From assembly GCA_002435985.1 (NCBI GenBank), contig DIXD01000011.1, positions 1 to 6,453 on the forward strand: DNA of 6,453 nucleotides. The letters are read 5' to 3'. Position numbers and translations under genes: made by a program. The DNA is from Spirochaetaceae bacterium UBA6089. Its GTDB lineage: Bacteria > Spirochaetota > Spirochaetia > Treponematales > Rectinemataceae. The notes below the pieces were generated by a model, which saw only the letters and a program-made list of their open reading frames with translations, did no database searches and was not told the DNA's origin. Below are positions 1 through 6,440 of the stretch, in pieces (the first letter of the stretch is position 1; every line of letters starts with the position of its first letter).

Positions 1-1104
1 GCCCTGGAGGACTGGTGGCGCGAGGAGCACTACAAAAACGGCTATGAGATACTCTTTACTCCCCACATCGGTAAGAGTTGGCTCTGGGAAACTTCCGGTC
101 ACCTCGGCTTTTACAAGGAAAATATGTATGCTCCCATGAAGATCGACGAGGACAATTACTACATCAAGCCGATGAACTGTCCCTTCCACATTATGATCTA
201 CAAGAGCCAGACACGTTCCTACCGCGAACTGCCTCTGCGCTGGGCAGAGCTTGGCACCGTGTACCGCTACGAGCGCGCGGGGGCTCTGCATGGCCTCATG
301 CGCGTACGCGGCTTTACTCAAGACGATGCCCACATCTTCTGCACGCCCGAACAGATCGAGGGCGAGATCGAGGAGGTTCTGCGTTTCTCTCTCTCCATGC
401 ACAAGACCCTTGGATTTAAGGAAATTAAGGCCTATCTCGCGACCAAACCCAAAGGGGACGGCGCGGTGGGAGACACGGCCCGCTGGGAGCAGGCAACCGA
501 GTCTCTGCGAAAGGCTATCGAGAAAGAGGGGCTCTCCTACGAGATCGACGAGGGCGGCGGCGCCTTCTACGGGCCCAAGATCGACCTTAAAGTGAAGGAC
601 GCCATAGGCCGTGAGTGGCAGTTGACCACGATCCAGTTCGACTTCAACATGTCGGAGCGGTTCCAAATCGAGTATATCGATGCTGATGGTCAACGCAAAC
701 GTCCCTACATGGTGCACCGCGCACTTTTGGGTTCGATCGAGCGCTTCTTCGGTGTCTATATCGAGCACACCGCGGGTGCTTTTCCTCTGTGGCTGAGCCC
801 AGAGCAAGTTGCCGTGATTCCTGTGGCACCTTTGTTCGATGATTACGTGAAGGAAGTCACCGCCATTTTGAAACAAAAAGGCATCAGGGCCACAGCCATG
901 CTGTCCGAGGAGCGCATGAACGCGAAGATTCGCGATGCCCAGAACCAGAAAATTCCCTACATGGTGATCCTCGGTCAGCGAGAGAAGGACAATCGCAGCA
1001 TTTCGCTACGACTTAGGACAGGGGGACAGGAAAATGGCATCGCGCTCGAGGCATTTGTGGCTCGTGTGCTGGAAAAAATCGAGACAAAGGCGCTAGACTT
1101 GTAA
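1..1104 (+). CDS. thrS: threonyl-tRNA synthetase, C-terminal part (5' end outside window)
   Basis: This class II synthetase charges tRNA-Thr with threonine in the cytoplasm. The frame is open from base 1 and gives 367 residues ending at TAA. Full-length bacterial enzymes have about 640 residues, so the N-terminal TGS and editing domains and the start of the catalytic core lie outside the window. The three expected catalytic zinc ligands are visible: Cys60 in MNCPFH (codon 178-180), His111 in TQDDAHIFC (331-333) and His239 in MVHRALLGSIERF (715-717). Motif 2 is RYERAGALHGLMRVRGF (residues 89-105). Motif 3 is around residues 237-250. The anticodon-binding domain spans about residues 268-364 and starts at VAVIPVAP. 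MNCPFH replaces the MNCPGH of the E. coli enzyme; I believe this is a common bacterial variant. All key residues seen are intact, and the truncation is only the window edge. No clear intrinsic terminator follows the stop codon. Confidence 0.97.
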   Translation, partial: ALEDWWREEHYKNGYEILFTPHIGKSWLWETSGHLGFYKENMYAPMKIDEDNYYIKPMNCPFHIMIYKSQTRSYRELPLRWAELGTVYRYERAGALHGLMRVRGFTQDDAHIFCTPEQIEGEIEEVLRFSLSMHKTLGFKEIKAYLATKPKGDGAVGDTARWEQATESLRKAIEKEGLSYEIDEGGGAFYGPKIDLKVKDAIGREWQLTTIQFDFNMSERFQIEYIDADGQRKRPYMVHRALLGSIERFFGVYIEHTAGAFPLWLSPEQVAVIPVAPLFDDYVKEVTAILKQKGIRATAMLSEERMNAKIRDAQNQKIPYMVILGQREKDNRSISLRLRTGGQENGIALEAFVARVLEKIETKALDL

Positions 1105-1112
1105 TCTTGTTC

Positions 1113-1141
1113 TTCTTAAAAATAGATTTCTTTGCTACAAT
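1113..1141 (+). promoter_or_regulatory. probable extended -10 promoter for the DHOD-like/malic enzyme operon
   Basis: In the 56-base gap after thrS, TGCTACAAT (1133-1141) matches an extended -10 element: TG, one base, then TACAAT at 1136-1141. Seventeen bases upstream, TTCTTA (1113-1118) is a poor -35, matching TTGACA at three positions, which an extended -10 can tolerate. Transcription would start near 1148, at the Shine-Dalgarno sequence AAAGGAG (1148-1154), so the leader would be very short. Readthrough from thrS remains possible because no terminator hairpin is visible in the gap. The call rests on sequence pattern only. Confidence 0.5.
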
Positions 1142-1160
1142 ATCCTGAAAGGAGCGAAGA

Positions 1161-2147
1161 ATGGCAGATTTGGGAACATATTTGATGGGGCTTCGTCTGA
1201 GGAATCCCATCATCGTTGGAGCGAGCGGGCTCACAGGCCTTCCGGATGGCGTTGAGAAGGCGGCGCATTCGGGTGCGGGAGCCGTTGTGCTTAAATCGCT
1301 TTTCGAGGAACAGATACTTGCGGTGCTTGGAGAGGAAATGGCCGGGCTCGATATCGACAGCTATCCCGACGCAGAGGCTTTTATCTCGAGGACAGCCTGG
1401 GAAGAGAGTACCGACGAATATTTGAGGCTCATCGACGAATCGAAACGAAGAGTGGACAATGTGCCGATCATCGCGAGTATCAACTGTGTCGGCCAAGGGA
1501 AATGGGCCGGATTTGCAAAACGCATAGAGGAGGCTGGTGCCGATGCGCTAGAGCTCAATATCGCGTATGTTCCCTTTTCTCCGCATGTTTCCGGTCAGGA
1601 GATTGAGCAGAAGGTGCGTTCGACCGTAAGGGAGGTGCGCCTTGCAACCAAGCTGCCCATCATGGTGAAGCTTGGGAACAATTATTCCAGCCTACCGAAC
1701 CTCGTTCTAGGTCTGTCCAAGGAGGGGGCAAATGCCGCCGTACTCTTCAATCGCTTTTTCCGTTTCGATATCAATTTGAGCACCATGCGGCTCTCGGGAG
1801 TACAGCCACTGAGCTCCGAAACAGAGTACCATGAAGCCCTGCGGTGGACCGCGATTCTCTACAAGCGTGCCGGACTCGAGCTGGTCTGTTCGACAGGCAT
1901 TCATAGTGCCGACGCCGCGGTCAAGTGCATGCTCGCGGGTGCAAACGCAGTGGAAATGTGTTCTGTAATTTACCAGAAAGGGTGGAAGGCCATCGGCTCG
2001 ATCCTGGAGGACATGGATTCGCTCATCGAGTCACTGGGGTATTCGTCTCTGGACAGTCTTCAGGGCAAACTCTCCGCGATCAATGCCGAGAAACCTGAAG
2101 AGTATCTGCGCCTGCAGTACATCAAGGCGCTCACCGGCGTGTATTGA
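1161..2147 (+). CDS. dihydroorotate dehydrogenase-like FMN protein, function unknown
   Basis: This 328-residue TIM-barrel protein resembles class 1 dihydroorotate dehydrogenases (PyrD family), which use FMN and oxidise dihydroorotate to orotate. Family features visible are the N-terminal core segment LRNPIIVGASGLTG (about 13-26), the FMN-contacting VLKS (43-46), ELN (131-133), MVKLGNN (168-174), the Asn in LFNRFF (195-200), and the phosphate-binding end STGIHSADAAVKCMLAGANAVE (244-265). Where class 1 enzymes read NLSCPN with a catalytic cysteine, this protein reads NIAYVP, with Tyr136 at the cysteine position. True DHOD activity is therefore unlikely, and it belongs with the proteins annotated as DHOD-like, whose substrate I do not know. 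The start is set by AAAGGAG at 1148-1154, 6 bases before ATG. Its stop lies 24 bases before the malic enzyme start, so the two are probably cotranscribed and may share a metabolic context. Confidence 0.9.
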   Translation: MADLGTYLMGLRLRNPIIVGASGLTGLPDGVEKAAHSGAGAVVLKSLFEEQILAVLGEEMAGLDIDSYPDAEAFISRTAWEESTDEYLRLIDESKRRVDNVPIIASINCVGQGKWAGFAKRIEEAGADALELNIAYVPFSPHVSGQEIEQKVRSTVREVRLATKLPIMVKLGNNYSSLPNLVLGLSKEGANAAVLFNRFFRFDINLSTMRLSGVQPLSSETEYHEALRWTAILYKRAGLELVCSTGIHSADAAVKCMLAGANAVEMCSVIYQKGWKAIGSILEDMDSLIESLGYSSLDSLQGKLSAINAEKPEEYLRLQYIKALTGVY

Positions 2148-2171
2148 ACATTAAAGATAAGGAAGGGAACT

Positions 2172-3629
2172 ATGAAGAAACTCAATCTTAGCCTCGATAA
2201 TCTCTCGGAAGCTTTTCCCGACGATCTGACGCCAGACCAGCGCGCCCGCGCTCAGACAATTTTTCTGAAGACACTTTCGGAGAAGGCTCACCGTTTCTAC
2301 GGCGGGAAAATTCAGGTTGTCCCCAAGGCGGGGCTCTATGGATTCAACTGGTTCAATGTGTGGTACACGCCCGGCGTATCGAAGGTCTCTACGACCATCA
2401 GAGATGATAACGACCAGTCCTTTGCACTTTCCAACCGCGGCAACTTGGTGGCTGTTGTCTCCGATTCCACTCGTGTTCTTGGCGATGGCGACTGTACGCC
2501 CCCAGGGGGTCTCGGCGTCATGGAGGGCAAGGCTTTTCTCATGAAGTATCTGGGCGGCGTGGATGCGATCGCGCTCTGCATCAACTCGCGCGGTGCAGAC
2601 GGCAAACCCGATCCCGAAAAGATTATCGATTTTGTAAGGATGCTCGAGCCTTCGGTCGGGGCGGTCAACCTCGAGGATATCAGCCAGCCGAACTGCTTCA
2701 AAGTCCTCGATGATTTGCGAGAGGTCTGCGATGTGCCTGTATGGCATGACGATGCACAGGGTACCGCGTGTGTAACCCTGGCGGGCTTGCTCAACGCGCT
2801 CGAGCTCGCCGGCAAAAAGCTCAGCGAGGCAAAAATTGTGCTCCTCGGTGCGGGTGCCTCGAACACGACGATTGCACGCCTCATACTCGCCGACGGTGGT
2901 AGGGGCGAGAACATGGTCATTTTCGACAGCAAGGGAGGCCTGCACCAGAACCGAAAGGACATTGAGCAGGACACGCGTTATTACCGCAAATGGGAGCTCT
3001 GTCTCCAGACGAACCCACGCTGCATCGAGACTGAGGCAGAGGCGATCAAAGGTGCCGATGTGCTCATTGCGCTCTCGACGCCGGGCCCCGATACGGTCAA
3101 GCGCGAATGGGTGCGTTCAATGGCACCCAAGTCCATCGTTTTTGCCTGTGCCAATCCAGTGCCCGAGATTTGGCCTTATGCCGCGAAAGAGGAAGGTGCC
3201 TACATCGTGGCCACAGGTCGCGGCGATTTTCCGAACCAAGTCAACAATTCAATTTGCTTTCCCGGCCTCCTAAAAGGAGCGCTCCTCGTGCGCGCCCGCA
3301 AAATCACCGACAACATGGCGATCCGCTGCGCCCACTCGATCGCTGACTTCGCAAAATCTAGAGGTATCAGCGTTGACAATATCATTGCGACGATGGAAGA
3401 GACCGAGGTCTTCGCGCGCGAAGCGGCAGATGTCGCTCTAGCTGCGATCGATGAGGGCGTCGCGAGAATCACCGATACCTGGGAGAATATCTACACGAAA
3501 GCAAAAGAAGATATCCTCGCCTCGCGCGCGCTTACTCACGACTTGATGGATCAGGGGCACATCGCTCCGCTTCCTGAGCAAATGCTGCAGGAAGCCATGG
3601 ACTTCGCGGTGGCCGAGGTGAGAAAGTAA
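2172..3629 (+). CDS. malic enzyme (NAD(P)-dependent malate dehydrogenase, decarboxylating)
   Basis: Malic enzymes convert malate to pyruvate and CO2 with reduction of NAD(P)+, using Mg2+ or Mn2+, in the cytoplasm. The N-terminal malic domain contains YTPGV with the catalytic Tyr65, and VMEGKA with the catalytic Lys120. Metal ligands are expected at Glu168-Asp169 (NLEDI) and Asp193/194 (WHDDAQGTA). The NAD(P)-binding domain has a glycine-rich loop GAGASN (226-231) and strand-end acid IFDSKG (250-255). Substrate and cofactor contacts lie in ANPVPEIWP (327-335) and GRGDFPNQVNNSICFPG (349-365). The 485 residues exceed the roughly 390-430 of short bacterial malic enzymes. Extra length lies in the N-terminal region, a segment around 258-285 and the C-terminal helices after about 430. 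I cannot tell NAD from NADP use, so no maeA/maeB symbol is given. The Shine-Dalgarno AAGGAAGGGA (2159-2168) fixes the start. It is the second gene of a likely operon. Confidence 0.93.
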   Translation: MKKLNLSLDNLSEAFPDDLTPDQRARAQTIFLKTLSEKAHRFYGGKIQVVPKAGLYGFNWFNVWYTPGVSKVSTTIRDDNDQSFALSNRGNLVAVVSDSTRVLGDGDCTPPGGLGVMEGKAFLMKYLGGVDAIALCINSRGADGKPDPEKIIDFVRMLEPSVGAVNLEDISQPNCFKVLDDLREVCDVPVWHDDAQGTACVTLAGLLNALELAGKKLSEAKIVLLGAGASNTTIARLILADGGRGENMVIFDSKGGLHQNRKDIEQDTRYYRKWELCLQTNPRCIETEAEAIKGADVLIALSTPGPDTVKREWVRSMAPKSIVFACANPVPEIWPYAAKEEGAYIVATGRGDFPNQVNNSICFPGLLKGALLVRARKITDNMAIRCAHSIADFAKSRGISVDNIIATMEETEVFAREAADVALAAIDEGVARITDTWENIYTKAKEDILASRALTHDLMDQGHIAPLPEQMLQEAMDFAVAEVRK

Positions 3630-3638
3630 TAAGAATGC

Positions 3639-5318
3639 TTATGCTCCAAATACACTCGAGCCTATGAATTCGCGCAGGATCGAATCGTTCGGTACATATT
3701 GGGGTGAGATGGGCGAGATGCGCGAGATGAAGGCCTGAATGCGACGAGCGTCAGGGTACTCCGGGTGATAGGGCTTTACGGCTTGCAAAAGTGGTTCGGC
3801 GAAGACCTTGAGTACCCCGAGTTCATAGTCGAGCGCGGAGTTGAAGGCGATATCCGCAGACCCCTGGAAGGGAAAAATGTTGCGCCGTTCGCCGCGCTGC
3901 ACGGAAGACCACATGCCAAGTGTGGCGCGCGCATCGTGCCCGCGGAAATTATAATCCCGGACCATACGCCGCAACAGGCGATAGTCTGTGGTGCGCACGC
4001 GGTTGTGATCGTCGATGTTGAGCTGCGTGAGCGCAGAGACGTAAATTTTCAGCTTGTTTTCTGCAGGAACCTGAGGAGTGAGTTCATCGTTGAGCCCATG
4101 AATGCCTTCAAGGATGAGTAGTTCGTTGTTTTTGAGGCTTATGGTGATGCCCGAGGCCTTGCGCGAGCCGCTCTTGAAATCGAAGACAGGAAGCTCGACT
4201 TCCTTGCCGCTGAACAGATCCAGTAGCTGCTGGTTGAGAAACTCGATATCGAGCGCCTCGAGACACTCGAAATCCGGCTTGCCGTCCTTGTCGAGGGGTG
4301 TGCGGTTTCTGTCGACAAAGTAGTTGTCGAGTTCTATGGCAATGGGCTTGAATCCAAGCGCCCTGAGATGGATGGACAGTTTCTTCGCCGAGGTGGTCTT
4401 GCCCGAACTCGAGGGACCTGCGATGAGGATCACTTTTGTGGTGTCGGATTTTTCGGCGATGCGATCCGCGATCGCCGAGAGTTTCTTGTTTTGGAGCGTC
4501 TCGGCGATCATGACAAAGTCCTGGATCTTCCCCGAGCCATTGATACGGTTGAGGGCGCCGATGGAAGCTGCATTCAGGATTTTTGCCTTTTGTTCATATT
4601 CTTCCGCAATGTCGTAGAGCACGGGAATGTCCGAGAAGAGGTCCATTTCGTAAGGTTTTTTTGTATGGGGGAAACGGAGCAGCATGCCTCGTCGATAGGG
4701 TATGAGCTCCCATACGCTCAATAGACCAGTGCGTGGCACAAGCGGAGCAATGTGTAAGTCGCGGTATCCGTCGCATTCATTGAGCTGCACAAAGGGATCG
4801 TTAATGTACTCTATAAGAGCTACGGTATCGGCTTGGTTGGACTGTTCGAAATATGCAAGCGCGTCGCTCCAAGAGTACGTGACGATTTGAATGGGCAAGT
4901 CCGCACCTACATCGCTGCGCATGCGGGAAGAGAGAGCCTCCAGCAGCTGCGGCGAGATCGGTTCGTTGTCGTCGAAATAGTGGTAATACCCATTGCCGAT
5001 GGCCATGCTTACCAAGAGACGACGTTTGGGAACAAGCTCTCTGGCTGCCTTCGCGAGCAGAAAACACAGTGAGTGTCGATAGACTTCGGCACCCATAGGA
5101 GCATCAGGGTATACCGGAGACAATGTACAGTCTGCATCGATTGGAGCGGTCAAGGCCGCCAGTTCACGGTTCACTAAGACAGCCAGAGGAGCATGCGCTG
5201 CCGTGCCCTCGCGTAACTCTTGTTGTAGACCAGCCCGTTCGAAGATCTCTTTCGCACTCAAGCCGGCAGGCACCGAGATTGCCGTACGATCGTCTATTTT
5301 TACTGTCACCATACGCAT
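3639..5318 (-). CDS. udk: uridine kinase-type nucleoside kinase with N-terminal TGS and ThrRS-like SAD domains
   Basis: The 559-residue protein joins threonyl-tRNA-synthetase-like regions to a P-loop kinase of the uridine kinase/phosphoribulokinase family, which phosphorylates nucleosides in pyrimidine salvage. A TGS domain covers about residues 3-70. A SAD-like domain covers about 75-230, including RHSLCFLLAKAA (81-92), GNGYYHYF (108-115) and LHIAPLVPRTG (188-198). The kinase domain starts near 295, with Walker A GPSSSGKTT (301-309, bases 4418-4392), LDNYF (330-334), FDFKSGSR (379-386), LILEGIHGLN (401-410), and RMVRDYNFRG to IFPF (451-484). This fused architecture is known, for example in Treponema and Thermotoga; udk follows common annotation, and the true substrate is unproven. 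Two start codons, 5318 and 5312, are in frame and neither has a Shine-Dalgarno sequence. I prefer 5318 because a -10-like hexamer lies just upstream. It converges on the malic enzyme gene and diverges from the lacI-type gene. Confidence 0.9.
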   Translation of the reverse strand: MRMVTVKIDDRTAISVPAGLSAKEIFERAGLQQELREGTAAHAPLAVLVNRELAALTAPIDADCTLSPVYPDAPMGAEVYRHSLCFLLAKAARELVPKRRLLVSMAIGNGYYHYFDDNEPISPQLLEALSSRMRSDVGADLPIQIVTYSWSDALAYFEQSNQADTVALIEYINDPFVQLNECDGYRDLHIAPLVPRTGLLSVWELIPYRRGMLLRFPHTKKPYEMDLFSDIPVLYDIAEEYEQKAKILNAASIGALNRINGSGKIQDFVMIAETLQNKKLSAIADRIAEKSDTTKVILIAGPSSSGKTTSAKKLSIHLRALGFKPIAIELDNYFVDRNRTPLDKDGKPDFECLEALDIEFLNQQLLDLFSGKEVELPVFDFKSGSRKASGITISLKNNELLILEGIHGLNDELTPQVPAENKLKIYVSALTQLNIDDHNRVRTTDYRLLRRMVRDYNFRGHDARATLGMWSSVQRGERRNIFPFQGSADIAFNSALDYELGVLKVFAEPLLQAVKPYHPEYPDARRIQAFISRISPISPQYVPNDSILREFIGSSVFGA

Positions 5319-5324
5319 TTTGAA

Positions 5325-5330
5325 AATATA
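5325..5330 (-). promoter_or_regulatory. possible -10 element for the kinase gene
   Basis: On the minus strand TATATT (5330 down to 5325) matches TATAAT at five of six positions and ends 6 bases before the ATG at 5318. Transcription would begin at about the start codon, giving a leaderless message. This agrees with the absence of any AGGAG-like sequence before either candidate ATG. No recognisable -35 lies 16-18 bases upstream (about 5347-5354), so the call is weak and a transcription factor might be needed. The element overlaps the region just upstream of the divergent lacI-type promoter. Confidence 0.35.
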
Positions 5331-5342
5331 CTACGAAGTGCT

Positions 5343-5371
5343 TTGACGAGCATATGCCTTTTGTGTACAAT
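5343..5371 (+). promoter_or_regulatory. near-consensus sigma-70-type promoter for the LacI-family gene
   Basis: TTGACG (5343-5348) matches the -35 consensus at five of six positions, and TACAAT (5366-5371) matches the -10 consensus TATAAT at five of six. The spacer is exactly 17 bases. Transcription should start near 5377-5381, at or next to the ATG at 5381. An in-frame upstream ATG at 5354 falls inside the spacer and cannot be in the transcript from this promoter. An 8-base palindrome GCATATGC (5350-5357) lies inside the spacer and could be a protein site, but this is unsupported. Confidence 0.75.
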
Positions 5372-5380
5372 TTACGCGCA

Positions 5381-6409
5381 ATGTCAAAAGTAACTATACG
5401 CGATATTGCCCTGCGAGCAGGGGTATCGAAAACCACGGTTTCGTTTGCACTCAATTATCCCGAACGCATCTCGAAAGATACTTACAAGAGAATAATGGCG
5501 ATTGTCGAGGAACTTGGCTATGTGCCCAATCCTTTTGCCAGGTCTTTGACGACGAAACGCCTTGGCGCGATCGGTCTGCTTCTTCCCCAAAGGATCGGCG
5601 CCATATTCGGGAATCCTCATATGGCGCAGGTCATCAGCGGAATAGGCGAAGAGTGCGAGCAAAAGGAGTTTTCGCTCGCCATTCTGCCCCTCGTCCGCGG
5701 CAAGATAGTAGAGGCGGCCAGAAAATCCTATGTCGATGGTCTTCTCACGATAGGCGTCGGTCCCGACCACGAAGTGGTCAGTCTCCTCAAAAAGAACCAC
5801 ATACCTTTTGTCACCATCGATGGGGAGGAGTCTTCCTCGACCATCAACATCGGAATCGATCATAGGAGTGCGGCGAAGGATATCATGCGGCACGTGCTCG
5901 AACAGGGCTTCCGCCAGATCGCAATACTCTCGCTCGAACCGGATACAAAGCCGAGAGAGTCGGGCCATTTTTCCATTGTCGTTCAGCAGCGCCTGGAAGG
6001 CTTTCAACAAGCGCTCGAGGAGTATGGCTTGGCGCTCGACAACCCGAAGGTGTACATGCAGCCCTGCAAGGGCTCCATCGATGCTGGGTACGAGAGCGCC
6101 CGTTCTTTACTGTTAGGCGACACTCGACCCACGGCGATCGTGGCGATGTCCGATATTGTAGCGATCGGTGCACTCCTTGCAGCGAAAGAACTCGGGCTCC
6201 AGGTTCCGAAAGATGTGGCCGTAGCCGGCTTTGACGACATTCCGGAGTGCATCATCAGTACTCCGAGATTGACGACTATCCATCAGCCTGCACGAGAAAA
6301 GGGCATAGAAGCGGCACGCATGGTGATGCATATGCTTGACGGTGCGAACGGCAGCCATATTCGACTGCCATACCGACTCATCGAGCGCGAATCCACACGG
6401 ATGTCGTGA
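5381..6409 (+). CDS. LacI/GalR-family transcriptional regulator
   Basis: LacI-family proteins bind palindromic operators as dimers and respond to small ligands, usually sugars or nucleosides. The helix-turn-helix occupies about residues 4-25 (VTIRDIALRAGVSKTTVS), followed by the hinge helix PNPFARSLTTKR (49-60) with the intercalating Leu56. The periplasmic-binding-protein-like ligand domain covers about 62-340, with DGLLTIG (119-125), RLEGF (204-208), AIVAMSD (252-258), AVAGFDDIP (280-288) and TTIHQP (298-303). I place the start at 5381, not 5354. From there residue numbers align exactly with E. coli LacI (Val15, Ser16, Thr19, Val20, Ser21, Asn25, Leu56), and 5354 lies within the promoter spacer. 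This gives 342 residues, usual for the family. There is no Shine-Dalgarno sequence. Position 22, an arginine in most members, is Phe. The ligand is unknown. Likely targets are its own divergent promoter region and the gene starting at 6451. Confidence 0.93.
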   Translation: MSKVTIRDIALRAGVSKTTVSFALNYPERISKDTYKRIMAIVEELGYVPNPFARSLTTKRLGAIGLLLPQRIGAIFGNPHMAQVISGIGEECEQKEFSLAILPLVRGKIVEAARKSYVDGLLTIGVGPDHEVVSLLKKNHIPFVTIDGEESSSTINIGIDHRSAAKDIMRHVLEQGFRQIAILSLEPDTKPRESGHFSIVVQQRLEGFQQALEEYGLALDNPKVYMQPCKGSIDAGYESARSLLLGDTRPTAIVAMSDIVAIGALLAAKELGLQVPKDVAVAGFDDIPECIISTPRLTTIHQPAREKGIEAARMVMHMLDGANGSHIRLPYRLIERESTRMS

Positions 6410-6440
6410 ATTTTCGCGCTTTTGGCTACTAATATACGTA

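Noticed and set aside
1105..1135. Terminator after thrS
   Set aside because: The T-rich stretch has no preceding GC-rich inverted repeat.
2151..2945. Long minus-strand open frame (264 codons) opposite the malic enzyme gene
   Set aside because: It lies antisense to a gene with clear motifs and has no recognisable domain or Shine-Dalgarno sequence. GC-rich third positions readily create such open antisense frames. The 212-codon frame at 2336-2974 is rejected for the same reason.
5350..5357. Perfect 8-base palindrome GCATATGC in the lacI-type promoter spacer
   Set aside because: It is short, does not extend beyond eight bases, and lacks the central CG usual in LacI-family operators. It is not called as an operator.
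5354..5380. Upstream in-frame ATG at 5354 as start of the LacI-family protein
   Set aside because: It lies between the -35 and -10 hexamers, has no Shine-Dalgarno sequence, and adds nine residues before the position that aligns with residue 1 of E. coli LacI.
5372..5381. Imperfect palindrome TTACGCGCAA at the predicted transcription start
   Set aside because: One pair mismatches, the centre is GC rather than CG, and symmetry stops at ten bases, so chance explains it.
5384..6010. Minus-strand open frame (208 codons) opposite the LacI-family gene
   Set aside because: It is antisense to a well-supported regulator and its translation shows no family motif.
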